Shown piece after piece: positions 1-6,403 of a DNA stretch of 6,403 bases. This DNA comes from Pseudopedobacter sp. (lineage in GTDB: Bacteria > Bacteroidota > Bacteroidia > Sphingobacteriales > Sphingobacteriaceae). The notes beneath the pieces are model-generated. The model was given only the letters and a program-made list of their open reading frames with translations, had not been told where the DNA came from and searched no databases. Location of the stretch: assembly GCA_014378285.1 (NCBI GenBank), contig JACMNZ010000275.1:1-6403 (forward strand). Direction: 5' to 3'. Each line of letters begins with the position of its first letter. Position 1 is the first letter of the stretch. The translations under genes were made by a program, and so were the position numbers.

Positions 1-1643
1 GTATAATCATTTACATAAGATGATGACATGTACCAGTCCCAATAAGAATGCGTGTCTTCTATATCGGCAACATTGTTATAATCAGGATTACCTGAAGTTT
101 GAAAAATTAATCTCGAATTATCGAGTTTACGCATTTCAGTGATGATATCTTTATAAATAGCTAATTTCTCTACATTTTTGGCATCTTCGTTTGGTAAACC
201 TTCATTAGAAACTACATAAAAAAGTATGCTCGGGTGATTTCGGTATTGTTTCACAATTTCTAATTGTTCTTTTTTCCAAGCGGCGATATTACCTGCAGGT
301 GGTATATCTTTAGCCAATAAAGCCCATGTGGCACCCTCACAGCTTATTCCTATTCCAATTTCATCAGCTTTTTTAAACCACATTTCATTCCATGGATTTC
401 CGTGTGTTCTGGTTATAACAGTATTACCTTCATGCATCAACTTTAAAAATCCACTCGCAACCGCTTCATCATTTGGCTTATATCCATATGGAGGCATATT
501 TGCTCCGCGAGACCAATAAGGCTTTCCATTTAAAAGAACCTGCTCCCCTTTAGCGCTAATGGTTCTGTAACCTACTTGCTCTTTCCATTGGTGGATTAGT
601 TTACCCGAGGCTGATGTCCATTTAACATCCATCACATACAAATTTGGAATATCTGGTGACCATAATTCTGGGTTTAAACCAGTCTTAGTAATACTGAAAT
701 TAGTTGATTGTTTTGGGGTTAAGCGTAGTGAAGATTTCACTATTTGTTGCACTAAAAGCTTCCCAGTTTTCTTGTTGGTAATTGTATAACTTAACTTTCC
801 TGAAACTATTTTCTCTGATGGGTTTTCGATTGTAAATTCCATAGTGTGTCCCGTTAAATTCGGATTAAAGAATACATCATCAATACGTCCGCCAGCTTCA
901 AATACTTCTAAAGTTACTGGTAACCAAATTCCCATTACATTATACTTTGGTCCTATTTTATCAAACATGCTTTTGTTGAATGATAAAAGCATGTTCTGTG
1001 TAACAGGTACGCTTACCTCAACAGATATAATTTTATCTCCTTCTTTACTTTTTATACCTCTTTCTACATAAACTAACAGTTGATTATCCTGGCCGGCTTT
1101 CAAATATGGCGTTAAACGAACTTTAAAAGATCCAAACATTCCTAAATGCCCACCTACATAAATTCCATTGCAATAAACTCTACTTACTAAAGCAATACCT
1201 TCAAAATTTGCATAAACCTCCTTTGAAGATGAATTATTAGGTAACATTATAGTTTTACTATACCATGCAGAAGGTGTTGTACTCGCACCATCAGGTAACT
1301 GCGCCACCCTTTCTTTTTCTTGTTGTTCAAATTCAAGGGAAACATCTGGTAACCACCAGGATATTCTGTTTAAAAATTGAGGAACTTTAACAGGAAACCA
1401 GTTTCCTTTACTTTTTAAATTTGAAAAGATTTCTTTTGCTTTTGCATCAACATCAGATGACGAAGATGATATTGGCATAAAATTATTTTTAGCTGTAATA
1501 AATTGCCAGTTTCCTTCTAGGCTTATCTTATGCACACCAGCCTTAGATGGTATAATTATATTTGGGATTACATGATCTTGCGCAAATGCTAAATAACTAA
1601 GCAATAAAAGCCAATAGGCTATTAAAAGGACCTTTATTTTCAT
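1..1643 (-). CDS. Secreted glycoside hydrolase family 2 protein (beta-galactosidase/beta-glucuronidase-like), 3' end cut by window
   Basis: The frame opens at the ATG complementary to 1641-1643 and runs without a stop to the left edge, giving 547 visible residues. Residues 1-21 are a signal peptide (MKIK, a hydrophobic stretch, then AFA before Gln22), so the product is exported and is not a lipoprotein. A jelly-roll sugar-binding domain follows (about 40-250; EGNWQF near 43-48, WYSKTIMLP near 127-135, FEGIALVSRVYCNG near 147-160). Next come an Ig-like domain (about 255-365) and the start of the TIM barrel with LLNGKPYWSRGAN at 370-382. The barrel shows HPSILFYVVSNEG at 470-482, which fits the GH2 acid/base motif with Glu481 as proton donor. 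The nucleophile Glu should lie beyond the edge. GH2 enzymes remove terminal beta-linked sugars with retention of configuration; the sugar cannot be told from this sequence. The gene follows the GH-like gene after 115 bases on the same strand, so co-transcription is possible. No Shine-Dalgarno is visible, which is usual in Bacteroidota. Confidence 0.9.
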   Translation of the reverse strand, partial: MKIKVLLIAYWLLLLSYLAFAQDHVIPNIIIPSKAGVHKISLEGNWQFITAKNNFMPISSSSSDVDAKAKEIFSNLKSKGNWFPVKVPQFLNRISWWLPDVSLEFEQQEKERVAQLPDGASTTPSAWYSKTIMLPNNSSSKEVYANFEGIALVSRVYCNGIYVGGHLGMFGSFKVRLTPYLKAGQDNQLLVYVERGIKSKEGDKIISVEVSVPVTQNMLLSFNKSMFDKIGPKYNVMGIWLPVTLEVFEAGGRIDDVFFNPNLTGHTMEFTIENPSEKIVSGKLSYTITNKKTGKLLVQQIVKSSLRLTPKQSTNFSITKTGLNPELWSPDIPNLYVMDVKWTSASGKLIHQWKEQVGYRTISAKGEQVLLNGKPYWSRGANMPPYGYKPNDEAVASGFLKLMHEGNTVITRTHGNPWNEMWFKKADEIGIGISCEGATWALLAKDIPPAGNIAAWKKEQLEIVKQYRNHPSILFYVVSNEGLPNEDAKNVEKLAIYKDIITEMRKLDNSRLIFQTSGNPDYNNVADIEDTHSYWDWYMSSSYVNDY

Positions 1644-1758
1644 AAAAAATTTATTTATTTAGTCAGAAAATGAAGTATAAAGAAACTCCATTACATAATT
1701 TATTTGGTTTAATTACACAGCAAAAAAACTGATATACTTAGTTCTTTATTATTAAATA

Positions 1759-3000
1759 TTATTTCCATTCAGCAACTACTTCTTTAATAGCTTCAATCCC
1801 ATCAGGATATTTATCTAAGCTATTTTCCCAATTAAAAATAGCTACGAAACGGCAGTCTTTAAATTGTAGCGTTTGCTGGATATTATAAATCCACTCATTT
1901 TTATTATTACCCGGCCACCACCATTCTACAGCAGCCCAACCTGGTTCTATTCTTCTATCTAAAATATCTGTTAAATCACCCGCTGTACTTGGGTTGGTGC
2001 TATATAAACTATAGCCAGGCAACGAATAATTATTACTACCCGAACTAAAACTTAAATGCTTTTCCCATGGTGAATAAGTACCTCCCTGATGCGTAAAAAT
2101 TATACTTTTTGGCAAACCAAGATTTAAGGCTACTGAAGATAATGTATCTAAATATTTATGAACCACTTGTTCCATATCGGCTTTAGTAATTCTTCCTTTA
2201 TTCTTAATCCCTGATGTTTTAACTGCCGCATAACCTAGCTGAGCCAAACCACCGTTAAAACCTGCTTCCGTATTATAACTATCTAATGGATCTAAATTAG
2301 TATTATTTGGCATTTGCTCTAAGTACCTATTACCATTTTTATAATAATATGCATTAACACCAATACTAGCTTCGTGGCCTAATTTAACCCCGCCTAACAA
2401 ATACCTTTCACTAACTTGAAGTGCATTATACCACTCTGTAATTATTGGTATTAGCTGATTTAGACCATCTATGTGGGCATTTACCACTGCCGGGCTGGCT
2501 AAATTTGGCGCCGGTAAAACACGAAACTGCTTTCCCCAATTGCGCCAGGATATTTTGATTGCGCTAGATTCATCCCAGGAAGTCCACTCTACATTTTTTT
2601 TATTCTCTGGATTATACCCTGGTTGAGAAGGATCCCACCAGTTCCAAAGATCAGGCCTGGCATTCCACCAGTTGGCCCCATCCAGATGTATTAATACTGG
2701 AACTTTTGTTTCTTGACTTAGCTTTAAGAACTTATCTAAACTTTCTTTAACAGAATCGATATCAGTGGATAAAAAATCGAAAATAAATGAAATTCCAACT
2801 TTAAGCTTATTGTTATAAGGAGCATTTATGGTGTTCAAAACTTCATCAAAAACTCTTCTATTAATAGTACAAGGTTTCTTTACCGTCCAATTTCTACCAG
2901 GCGCAGAATTAATAAAAATGTACCTTGGAAGCTCTTGGGCATTTATTTTAAGAAAAATAAAATTGAACAGAATTAATACAATGTATTTTCTATTTATCAT
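1759..3000 (-). CDS. Secreted TIM-barrel-like putative glycoside hydrolase of unassigned family
   Basis: This is a complete 413-residue protein. Residues 1-21 form a signal peptide ending KINA before Gln22, so it is exported, probably to the periplasm. I cannot assign it to a named family. The mature part reads like a TIM-barrel carbohydrate-active enzyme. It is rich in aromatic residues that could stack on sugars (NWW at 110-112, WNWWDP at 119-124, WRNWG at 152-156). It has the strand-like run VPVLIHLDGANWW at 100-112, an acidic GHEASIG at 208-214 (Glu210), a THQGG at 303-307, and GWAAVEWWWP at 354-363 (Glu359). Glu210 and Glu359 are spaced like the acid/base and nucleophile of clan GH-A retaining enzymes; this pairing is an inference. 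The last strand is followed by FNWEN at 389-393. It starts 16 bases after the dioxygenase stop, which points to one transcript. The start is supported by the signal peptide. A non-catalytic carbohydrate-binding role remains possible. Confidence 0.8.
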   Translation of the reverse strand: MINRKYIVLILFNFIFLKINAQELPRYIFINSAPGRNWTVKKPCTINRRVFDEVLNTINAPYNNKLKVGISFIFDFLSTDIDSVKESLDKFLKLSQETKVPVLIHLDGANWWNARPDLWNWWDPSQPGYNPENKKNVEWTSWDESSAIKISWRNWGKQFRVLPAPNLASPAVVNAHIDGLNQLIPIITEWYNALQVSERYLLGGVKLGHEASIGVNAYYYKNGNRYLEQMPNNTNLDPLDSYNTEAGFNGGLAQLGYAAVKTSGIKNKGRITKADMEQVVHKYLDTLSSVALNLGLPKSIIFTHQGGTYSPWEKHLSFSSGSNNYSLPGYSLYSTNPSTAGDLTDILDRRIEPGWAAVEWWWPGNNKNEWIYNIQQTLQFKDCRFVAIFNWENSLDKYPDGIEAIKEVVAEWK

Positions 3001-3016
3001 TAATTAGATTCTTAGT

Positions 3017-3853
3017 TTACAATTTACTCTTTAAACTATCAGTTTTGTTACTGTATATTAAAGGATTCTGTTTTTCATCATTTAATAGATCACCTACCTT
3101 TAAATTAGTTATCTGATCGTCGCTAAGTATATTTTGAGTACCATTAAAAGTATTACCATCTGGCATGTAAGCACAAGTCATTGCTCTTCTAAAACCAGGT
3201 GTCATATTAGCATTTGCCCCATGTACCGTTAAACCATTATGGAAGGAACAGCTACCTGCTTTCATAGGTGCTGAAACAGATTTATTATTAACTAAATCTT
3301 TATAAGTGGTGAAAATTGCACCCATGTTTTTTCCAATTCCTGGATTTTCAAAAGTAGTTTTATGATTAGTCCCTGGTAAAAAGAACAGGCATCCATTTTC
3401 GTAAGTCGCATCGTCAAGCGCAACCCAAATAGATAACGCTCTTCGATCTGTAAAAGACCAATAAGGAGTATCTAAATGCCAGGATGTTGGATTTGCCCAT
3501 GGCTTTTTAATTAATGCTTGATCATGCCAAATCCTTATCCCATCTGCACCCGATAATTGAGCTGCCATTTTACCCAACCTTTCATCTAACATAATTAGCC
3601 TCATCTTTTCATTGTCCTGCCAAAGGTTAATAAGTTGATCAAATACATTTTCATAATAAGCTTTATCATCATCATCCCCTTTACCATAAACTTCCTTTCT
3701 ATCTGGCATTTTATACCCCTTACGTTTTGCTGTAGCTTCGTTTAAAGCTTCCCTCCAAAACTCTAGTTCTGCTGCTGATAAAAAATCTTCAATAACTACA
3801 TATCCATCATTTTGAAATTTTTCTATTTGATCTACTGAAAGTTCATTTTTCAT
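3017..3853 (-). CDS. Phytanoyl-CoA dioxygenase (PhyH) family Fe(II)/2-oxoglutarate oxygenase
   Basis: This is a complete 278-residue protein of normal length for bacterial PhyH-family enzymes, without a signal peptide and so cytoplasmic. The N-terminal segment (QNDGYVVIEDFLSAAEL, 14-30) is the usual PhyH opening. The double-stranded beta-helix core carries the iron-binding triad: His126 and Asp128 in WHLDTPYW, and His211 in TVHGAN. Arg222 lies 11 residues after His211, the spacing seen in human PHYH for the arginine that binds the 2-oxoglutarate carboxylate. LDDATYENGCLFFLPGTNH at 146-164 is also typical of the fold. The family hydroxylates small molecules using O2 and 2-oxoglutarate; the substrate here is unknown, and the lipid-derived family name should not be taken as function. 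It is the first gene of the cluster, 16 bases ahead of the exported hydrolase-like gene, suggesting a role in handling a sugar-derived or host-derived small molecule (inference). No Shine-Dalgarno is visible; a possible promoter lies about 70 bases upstream. Confidence 0.92.
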   Translation of the reverse strand: MKNELSVDQIEKFQNDGYVVIEDFLSAAELEFWREALNEATAKRKGYKMPDRKEVYGKGDDDDKAYYENVFDQLINLWQDNEKMRLIMLDERLGKMAAQLSGADGIRIWHDQALIKKPWANPTSWHLDTPYWSFTDRRALSIWVALDDATYENGCLFFLPGTNHKTTFENPGIGKNMGAIFTTYKDLVNNKSVSAPMKAGSCSFHNGLTVHGANANMTPGFRRAMTCAYMPDGNTFNGTQNILSDDQITNLKVGDLLNDEKQNPLIYSNKTDSLKSKL

Positions 3854-3925
3854 ATTAGAATTTATCGCTCTGTAATGTTAATTAGTTGATGCAACCTTAA
3901 CACTTAATAATTGGTTTATAATTAT

Positions 3926-3933
3926 CAAATATA
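3926..3933 (-). promoter_or_regulatory. Possible Bacteroidota -7 promoter box before the dioxygenase gene
   Basis: Read on the minus strand this is TATATTTG, a full match to the Bacteroidota -7 consensus TAnnTTTG. It would give a leader of about 65 bases before the ATG at 3853. No clear TTG/TTTG -33 element is seen at the expected distance (the bases there read TTCC), and in such AT-rich DNA the box can arise by chance, so this is a candidate only. Confidence 0.35.
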
Positions 3934-4603
3934 ACTAGAGACGTATTATTGGAATTATAATTATTTATATATTTTTTGTACTTTTTGATATTTTATAAAA
4001 TTTCGTCATTATAAATATTTTTACTTTTTTAAATTAACAGCTAATTTTTATTTGGCTTTTTATTATAAATAAATTATGAGGTATGATGATTATTAAATTC
4101 AATAGGTGAAAATATTTGGAAGTATTTTCTGATTATTATTAGACTAAAATTAGTTCTCCTAATAATATACCCATTAAAAAGTTTAACAAAAGCAGCTCAA
4201 GCAAAGAAGATAAGCAAGATGTTTAATGATTAAACACAGCGTTAAACAGAACATTGGGTTAGATAGAGACTCGATTGAAAACTTATTTCAAAAACTTCTA
4301 AAAAATAAAAAAGCTATTGAAGAATCTATTGACGATTCATAGAAAAAGTGATTGTTGATTTGGGACATAATGTGTGACTTTTCCTTATCTCTTTCAACAC
4401 CACAGCAAATTTAAACCACGCAGCTTTGATGTAAAGTCTATATGAACAAACCTTATTTTCTATTTTGTAATAAAGCCGATTTGGAATTGAAATTAATCTT
4501 GTTTTGCGCTTTTTGGTTGCTTACGAGTTGAAATGGGGTGTGATGTATGAAACGAGTAGATGAGTTTCTAAATATTTTAAAAGATATTTAATATATCAAA
4601 AAC

Positions 4604-4624
4604 TGCCAGTAATATTGCCAGTAA
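4604..4624. repeat. Two direct copies of TGCCAGTAA, 12-base period
   Basis: TGCCAGTAA occurs at 4604-4612 and again at 4616-4624, exactly one 12-base step apart. It sits just before a strong hairpin and a tRNA 3' fragment. Short direct repeats at this position are typical of arm-type binding sites for tyrosine recombinases, but the role is inferred from position only. Confidence 0.5.
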
Positions 4625-4629
4625 AAAAT

Positions 4630-4666
4630 AAAAACCCCTGTAAATACTTGATTTACAGGGGTTTTT
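4630..4666. terminator. Perfect 16-bp hairpin, bidirectional rho-independent terminator
   Basis: The arms 4630-4645 and 4651-4666 are perfect reverse complements around a 5-base loop (ACTTG), with a CCCCTG/CAGGGG core and A/T-rich ends. Read on the minus strand the stem ends in TTTTTATTTTTT, a strong terminator tail; read on the plus strand it ends in five T. It lies about 10 bases beyond the tRNA 3' fragment, so on the minus strand it could be the old terminator of that tRNA. Alternatively it may have ended an integrase gene that is now lost. Confidence 0.85.
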
Positions 4667-4676
4667 AAGTACTATA

Positions 4677-4696
4677 TAGCCCGTAGGGGAATCGAA
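4677..4696 (-). other. tRNA 3'-end fragment, probable att site remnant
   Basis: On the minus strand this reads as a tRNA T-loop TTCGATT (4696-4690), a T-stem 3' strand CCCCT (4689-4685), an acceptor 3' strand ACGGGCT (4684-4678) and a discriminator A (4677). The 5' partner of the T-stem should be AGGGG, but the adjoining bases are ATAGA. No matching acceptor AGCCCGT or anticodon arm is present further up, so this is a fragment and not a tRNA gene. Tyrosine-recombinase elements that integrate into a tRNA 3' end leave exactly such a short copy at the far junction. The isotype cannot be told from this piece. Confidence 0.6.
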
Positions 4697-4770
4697 TCTA
4701 TATTTTTAAACGCTATAAATCAACTTAATATAACCATTGTAAGTTAATACTCACTTTTATCTTAGCTTAT

Positions 4771-4792
4771 TTTAGTGCTAAATGTTGCTAAA
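4771..4792. repeat. TTTAG-TG-CTAAA inverted repeat with second TGCTAAA copy
   Basis: TTTAGTGCTAAA at 4771-4782 is a 5-bp inverted repeat around TG, and TGCTAAA (4776-4782) recurs at 4786-4792, one 10-base step on. These lie on the other side of the tRNA fragment from the TGCCAGTAA pair. They could be recombinase or accessory-protein sites, though short A/T-rich repeats like these are also expected by chance. Confidence 0.3.
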
Positions 4793-4829
4793 ACTTAGTA
4801 AATATCTTGAACTTCACAATATAAAGTAT

Positions 4830-4856
4830 GTCAAAAAAAGCACTGATCACTTTGAC
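4830..4856 (-). terminator. Weak candidate terminator downstream of the lacZ-like gene
   Basis: GTCAAA (4830-4835) and TTTGAC (4851-4856) form an inverted repeat about 100 bases past the lacZ-like stop. On the minus strand the right-hand arm is preceded by a run of seven T. The stem is short and A/T-rich. A second poor hairpin, GCCT-TGGTT-AGGC at 4911-4923, is closer to the stop but lacks a T-run. One of these may end the lacZ transcript; neither is strong. Confidence 0.25.
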
Positions 4857-4951
4857 AATACTACGAAAATTAAGCCTGTGAAATTCTAAAGAATGGACGG
4901 GACAAGTAACGCCTTGGTTAGGCTTCTGTTATTTAAAAACACCATCCTTTT

Positions 4952-6403
4952 CTAATCAATTAAACTTAAGATATAACTATATGTATAAGTTTTGTTTTTT
5001 AGTAAATACTCTTCATGTGGATAAGCACCCCAGCTATCATCACCACCCACACCCCTCTGCGCTAAATCTATGTTCAAGAAAACCTCGTCACGTTCTTTTA
5101 AATCTATAGGATGTTGCTGTTTTTTGCTTAATCCTGGGTCTAAGTCTTCTGTAGAATGGTCAATGGCGCTAAAACAAATAGGTTGTTGGGTTGTCATCAC
5201 TTTTAAGCCACTTCCGCTGTTATCGGTAAGGGTTAACCACCTAACATCCGTATGGTAACCGCTTTCCTGCGGTCTGATGTAAGTATTTTGATATTGATTT
5301 TCTATATTATCTTTATATATACCTAAAAATGACGCGGTTTTGCGGTCACTATAGTTCTCATAGGGGCCCCGTCCGTAATAGCTTAGATCCCCAAATTTCT
5401 CCGGTAATCGCATCCGCATTCCAAATCGTGGCATTTCTGGTAAGTTTTTGCCTTCCATATTGATGGACGCGGTCACTTTTATAGATCCGTTGTTTTGGAT
5501 TTGGTAGGTTAGTGTGTAGGGAACATCTATATCCGTAAGTAAATAATTTACTTTGATAATCACACCGTTGTTTGTTTTCTCAGAAATATCCACATCCTTA
5601 AGCATTTTATTTATATGCGCACTTCGCCATACTCCTAACCTTTCGGGCATGCGGTTACCAAAATCATTATCGGTTGGTGCTCTCCAAAAATGTGGTTCTG
5701 GCAAACTGTTGATCACGTTTACTCCATTACTTAAACGATAAGAAAGCCACTGTCCATTTTGGGTATTAAATTCTCCCTTTACATTGCCAACAGAAAAACT
5801 GATCACATTACCGTTTTTCTGTACACTTAACTCGCCCGAAGGCTGTGCTTGCTCGAAATAATTGCTCTTTAATAGAAACTGTTCTCTGGCAACTTCATGC
5901 CCTGCATCTAACAATGGTTCTTCCCTAATTGTGTTTGCGTAAAGATTTAAAGTGTATTCTTCGCCATTAACAGCAGTGATTTTAGGCAAAGGCAACGATA
6001 CCGTTTTAGATTGGCGGGCACTTAAAGCAGCAACCTTAAAATCTCCTTGGTTTTGCAATACTCCGTTTTTAAATAGCTGCCATTTGAATGTGTAATTATC
6101 TAAGTTGCTAAACCCAAATTTGTTGTTTATTTTAACTTGATTTTTTACTTGGTCAAAATCAGAAAAAATAATGTTTTGATAAACCTTTTTAACCTCGTAC
6201 AAACCTGGGTGAGGAATTCTGTCGGCAGAAACCAGTCCGTTTGCACAGAAGTTTTCATCATTCTGTATATCTAAACCGCCTAAATCGCCACCATAGGCAA
6301 AAAATGCTTTTCCGCTGGATGCTGATTTGGCTAATAAACCTTGATCTACCCAATCCCAAATGAAACCGCCTTGCATTTTTTTATCGGAATTAATGATATC
6401 CCA
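4952..6403 (-). CDS. lacZ: Beta-galactosidase, LacZ type (GH2), C-terminal half; 5' end outside window
   Basis: The frame is open from the right edge to the TAG at 4952, giving 483 visible residues. There is no start here: the Met at 6376 is internal, since WDIINSDKK precedes it in frame and aligns with the YWQAF region of E. coli LacZ. The first visible residue matches about E. coli Trp553, so the nucleophile (E. coli Glu537) lies just outside. Visible motifs are GGFIWDWVDQG (visible residues 12-22, containing the Trp568 equivalent) and FCANGLVSADRIPHP (from 52; Phe601 and Asn604 equivalents, sodium and substrate site). An Ig-like domain follows. The Bgal_small_N domain shows FWRAPTDNDFGN (from 239), YYGRGPYENYSDR (from 342) and GVGGDDSWG near the end, whose Trp458 matches Trp999 of the E. 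coli galactose site. The length to the C-terminus agrees with E. coli. It hydrolyses terminal beta-D-galactosides; export cannot be judged without the N-terminus. It is separated from the other genes by 1.1 kb and probably belongs to a different transcript. Confidence 0.95.
   Translation of the reverse strand, partial: WDIINSDKKMQGGFIWDWVDQGLLAKSASSGKAFFAYGGDLGGLDIQNDENFCANGLVSADRIPHPGLYEVKKVYQNIIFSDFDQVKNQVKINNKFGFSNLDNYTFKWQLFKNGVLQNQGDFKVAALSARQSKTVSLPLPKITAVNGEEYTLNLYANTIREEPLLDAGHEVAREQFLLKSNYFEQAQPSGELSVQKNGNVISFSVGNVKGEFNTQNGQWLSYRLSNGVNVINSLPEPHFWRAPTDNDFGNRMPERLGVWRSAHINKMLKDVDISEKTNNGVIIKVNYLLTDIDVPYTLTYQIQNNGSIKVTASINMEGKNLPEMPRFGMRMRLPEKFGDLSYYGRGPYENYSDRKTASFLGIYKDNIENQYQNTYIRPQESGYHTDVRWLTLTDNSGSGLKVMTTQQPICFSAIDHSTEDLDPGLSKKQQHPIDLKERDEVFLNIDLAQRGVGGDDSWGAYPHEEYLLKNKTYTYSYILSLID

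Larger units (their letters stand above)
3854..4951. other. Gene-free interval with integration-scar features
   Basis: About 1.1 kb without a convincing gene on either strand. The part nearest the dioxygenase (about 3880-4130) is extremely AT-rich. The middle (about 4130-4600) has many stops in all frames, and only short open stretches that I do not recognise. The part from 4604 to 4800 holds the short direct repeats, hairpin and tRNA 3' fragment listed separately. The last part (4800-4951) is the downstream region of the lacZ-like gene. The length is unusual for this otherwise compact region and fits decayed DNA left by an element, which is an inference. Confidence 0.6.

Noticed and set aside
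328..1071. Plus-strand open frames of 63 and 75 codons
   Set aside because: Both lie opposite the strongly supported GH2 coding region and have no family features; they are antisense shadows.
3017..3025. C-terminal Ser-Lys-Leu of the PhyH protein, like a peroxisomal targeting signal
   Set aside because: The gene sits in an evident bacterial context, where this tripeptide has no targeting meaning; coincidence.
3662..3676. DDDDK run in the PhyH protein (residues 60-64), like an enteropeptidase tag
   Set aside because: It is part of a natural acidic loop in an otherwise normal family member; nothing suggests an engineered tag.
4226..4342. 38-residue plus-strand open frame starting MIKHSVKQNI, rich in charged helical residues
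   Set aside because: It has no ribosome site, no recognisable family and no supporting context. A frame of this length is expected by chance; it could at most be a remnant of an element gene.
4406..4413. Second TAnnTTTG box on the minus strand (TAAATTTG)
   Set aside because: It lies more than 550 bases from the nearest minus-strand start and has no gene of its own; a chance match in AT-rich DNA is more likely.
4671..4760. Possible complete tRNA gene on the minus strand around the T-loop motif
   Set aside because: No AGCCCGT acceptor 5' strand, D-arm or anticodon arm can be found upstream, and the T-stem 5' strand does not pair. Only the 3' fragment is supported.
5070..5741. Two plus-strand open frames of 62 codons
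   Set aside because: Both are antisense to the well-supported LacZ coding sequence and show no independent features.
6374..6376. Met codon as the start of the lacZ-like gene
   Set aside because: The frame stays open upstream to the window edge, and those residues align with LacZ, so this Met is internal.

Overview
The window is AT-rich DNA that looks like a member of the Bacteroidota, most likely the Sphingobacteriia/Flavobacteriia side (Pedobacter-like is a guess). The grounds are the low GC, the absence of clear Shine-Dalgarno sequences before the starts, a TAnnTTTG-type -7 box before the first gene of the cluster, Bacteroidota-style signal peptides ending in A|Q, and a gene set devoted to secreted glycan hydrolysis. 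All four recognisable genes lie on the minus strand.

Reading in the direction of transcription (high to low coordinates), the right edge (6403-4952) holds the C-terminal half of a LacZ-type beta-galactosidase (GH2). It enters from outside the window, just after the expected nucleophile. A gene-free stretch of about 1.1 kb follows (4951-3854). It contains a 19-base fragment of a tRNA 3' end, a perfect 16-bp hairpin terminator and several short repeats, which together look like the attachment-site scar of an integrated element.

Next comes a compact cluster: a cytoplasmic phytanoyl-CoA dioxygenase (PhyH)-family Fe(II)/2-oxoglutarate oxygenase (3853-3017); 16 bases later a secreted TIM-barrel-like protein that I cannot place in a named family (3000-1759); and after a 115-base gap a secreted GH2-type glycosidase (1643 to the left edge, 3' truncated by the window).

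The layout suggests a small carbohydrate-utilisation locus. Two exported proteins would act on a glycan outside the cytoplasm, and the oxygenase would act on a small product or other small molecule inside the cell. No SusC/SusD pair, regulator or transporter is visible, so the substrate is not deducible. The points of most interest are the oxygenase next to an exported hydrolase-like protein of unassigned family, and the att-like scar separating lacZ from that cluster. I saw no CRISPR array, intact RNA gene, insertion sequence or complete recombinase gene.
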